Made by a program: the position numbers and the translations under genes. 6,264 bases of DNA, from the NCBI GenBank assembly GCA_033809015.1, contig JAPXMM010000142.1, positions 1-6,264 on the forward strand. The letters are read 5' to 3'. Below, one piece after another: positions 6,106 through 6,264 of the stretch; position 1 is the stretch's first letter, and each line of letters opens with the position of its first letter. This stretch comes from DTU049 sp033809015. Lineage in GTDB: Bacteria > Bacteroidota > Bacteroidia > Bacteroidales > DTU049. The notes under the pieces are model-generated. The model was not told where the DNA came from. It searched no databases and worked only from the letters and a program-made list of their open reading frames with translations.

Positions 6106-6264
6106 TCAAACAGTATATGATATTTTACTTACTCTATAATATTCATACCAGGCAAATCTATCCGAAGATGCAAGGTTAAGCATCCTGCCAGTATTATTAA
6201 TGACGCCTTCTGACAAGTACTTACCTATAGCTACATACCACATAATGTAGTTTTGCAGGTATTT
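6106..6264 (-). CDS. Possible C-terminal end of an unrecognised gene, truncated by the window edge
   Basis: Reading from the window edge on the minus strand, the frame is open for 52 codons and ends at a TGA (6108-6106), 85 bp before the ferredoxin start. The translated peptide is of ordinary protein-like composition, begins KYLQNYIMWYVAIGKYLSEG and has an aromatic-rich end (FAWYEYYRVSK). The other two minus frames stop early. GC is about 34% by my count (about 39% for 6151-6264), above the roughly 23-28% I counted in sample lines of the hydrogenase gene. I do not recognise the family. It could be the tail of an upstream gene, a mobile-element gene, or chance open sequence. The space 6040-6105 between it and the ferredoxin holds only the promoter-like box and AT-rich sequence. 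Confidence 0.35.
   Translation of the reverse strand, partial: KYLQNYIMWYVAIGKYLSEGVINNTGRMLNLASSDRFAWYEYYRVSKISYTV

Noticed and set aside
6151..6189. Nested inverted repeats (GATGC/GCATC inside GGCA/TGCC) as a structured RNA or tRNA
   Set aside because: The stems are short with an unequal interior loop, and no tRNA T-loop or other known RNA motif is seen.
6231..6254. Short hairpin (CTACAT...ATGTAG) followed by TTTT as a plus-strand terminator
   Set aside because: It has only six pairs with an 8-nt loop, there is no plus-strand gene before it, and it lies within the possible minus-strand coding end.
1..6264. CRISPR array, rRNA, or complete insertion sequence
   Set aside because: No regularly spaced identical repeats, no rRNA-like stretches, and no transposase with flanking inverted repeats could be found in the window.

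Overview
The window looks like a piece of an AT-rich genome (roughly 30% GC by eye) from an anaerobic member of the Bacteroidota, most likely Bacteroidales-like. Two things support this. The plus-strand genes are a type IX secretion (T9SS) cargo with a gliding-motility-type C-terminal sorting domain and a PorP/SprF family protein, both essentially confined to that phylum. The genes also lack Shine-Dalgarno leaders and have A/T-rich start contexts. Genus cannot be named from the sequence.

Layout. Positions 2-1522 (+) hold the 3' end of a large secreted, repeat-rich surface protein whose start lies outside the window. It is followed after 19 bp by a PorP/SprF outer-membrane-associated protein (1542-2573, +). 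Substrate plus SprF partner is a familiar T9SS pairing. A perfect 15-bp hairpin (2586-2625) lies in the gap where this unit meets a convergent minus-strand operon.

The minus-strand operon, read from 6020 down to 2740, has three overlapping genes: a thioredoxin-fold [2Fe-2S] ferredoxin (92 aa), a multidomain [FeFe]-hydrogenase-like protein (609 aa; 2x[4Fe-4S], H-cluster domain, Fes-type [4Fe-4S] domain, coiled coil, PAS) and a SpoIIE/PP2C-type serine phosphatase with an extra uncharacterised C-terminal domain (401 aa). This gene set matches the putatively sensory, phosphatase-linked [FeFe]-hydrogenases (group C, C3-like in HydDB terms). The inferred job is H2 or redox sensing: electrons pass between the ferredoxin, the H-cluster and FeS relays, the PAS/coiled-coil part passes on the state, and the phosphatase dephosphorylates an unknown protein. 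The H-cluster pocket keeps its four cysteine ligands but departs from catalytic enzymes at the proton-shuttle cysteine and at the L2-loop lysine, which fits a sensor better than a bulk H2 producer.

Upstream of the operon are a 20-bp perfect palindrome touching the ferredoxin start codon, a Bacteroidota-type -7 box that overlaps it, and, at the right edge (6106-6264, minus), a 52-codon open frame that may be the tail of a further gene of slightly different composition. The most interesting part of the window is the sensory hydrogenase/phosphatase operon; its class is known, but its signal output and the phosphatase C-terminal domain are, as far as I know, not described.
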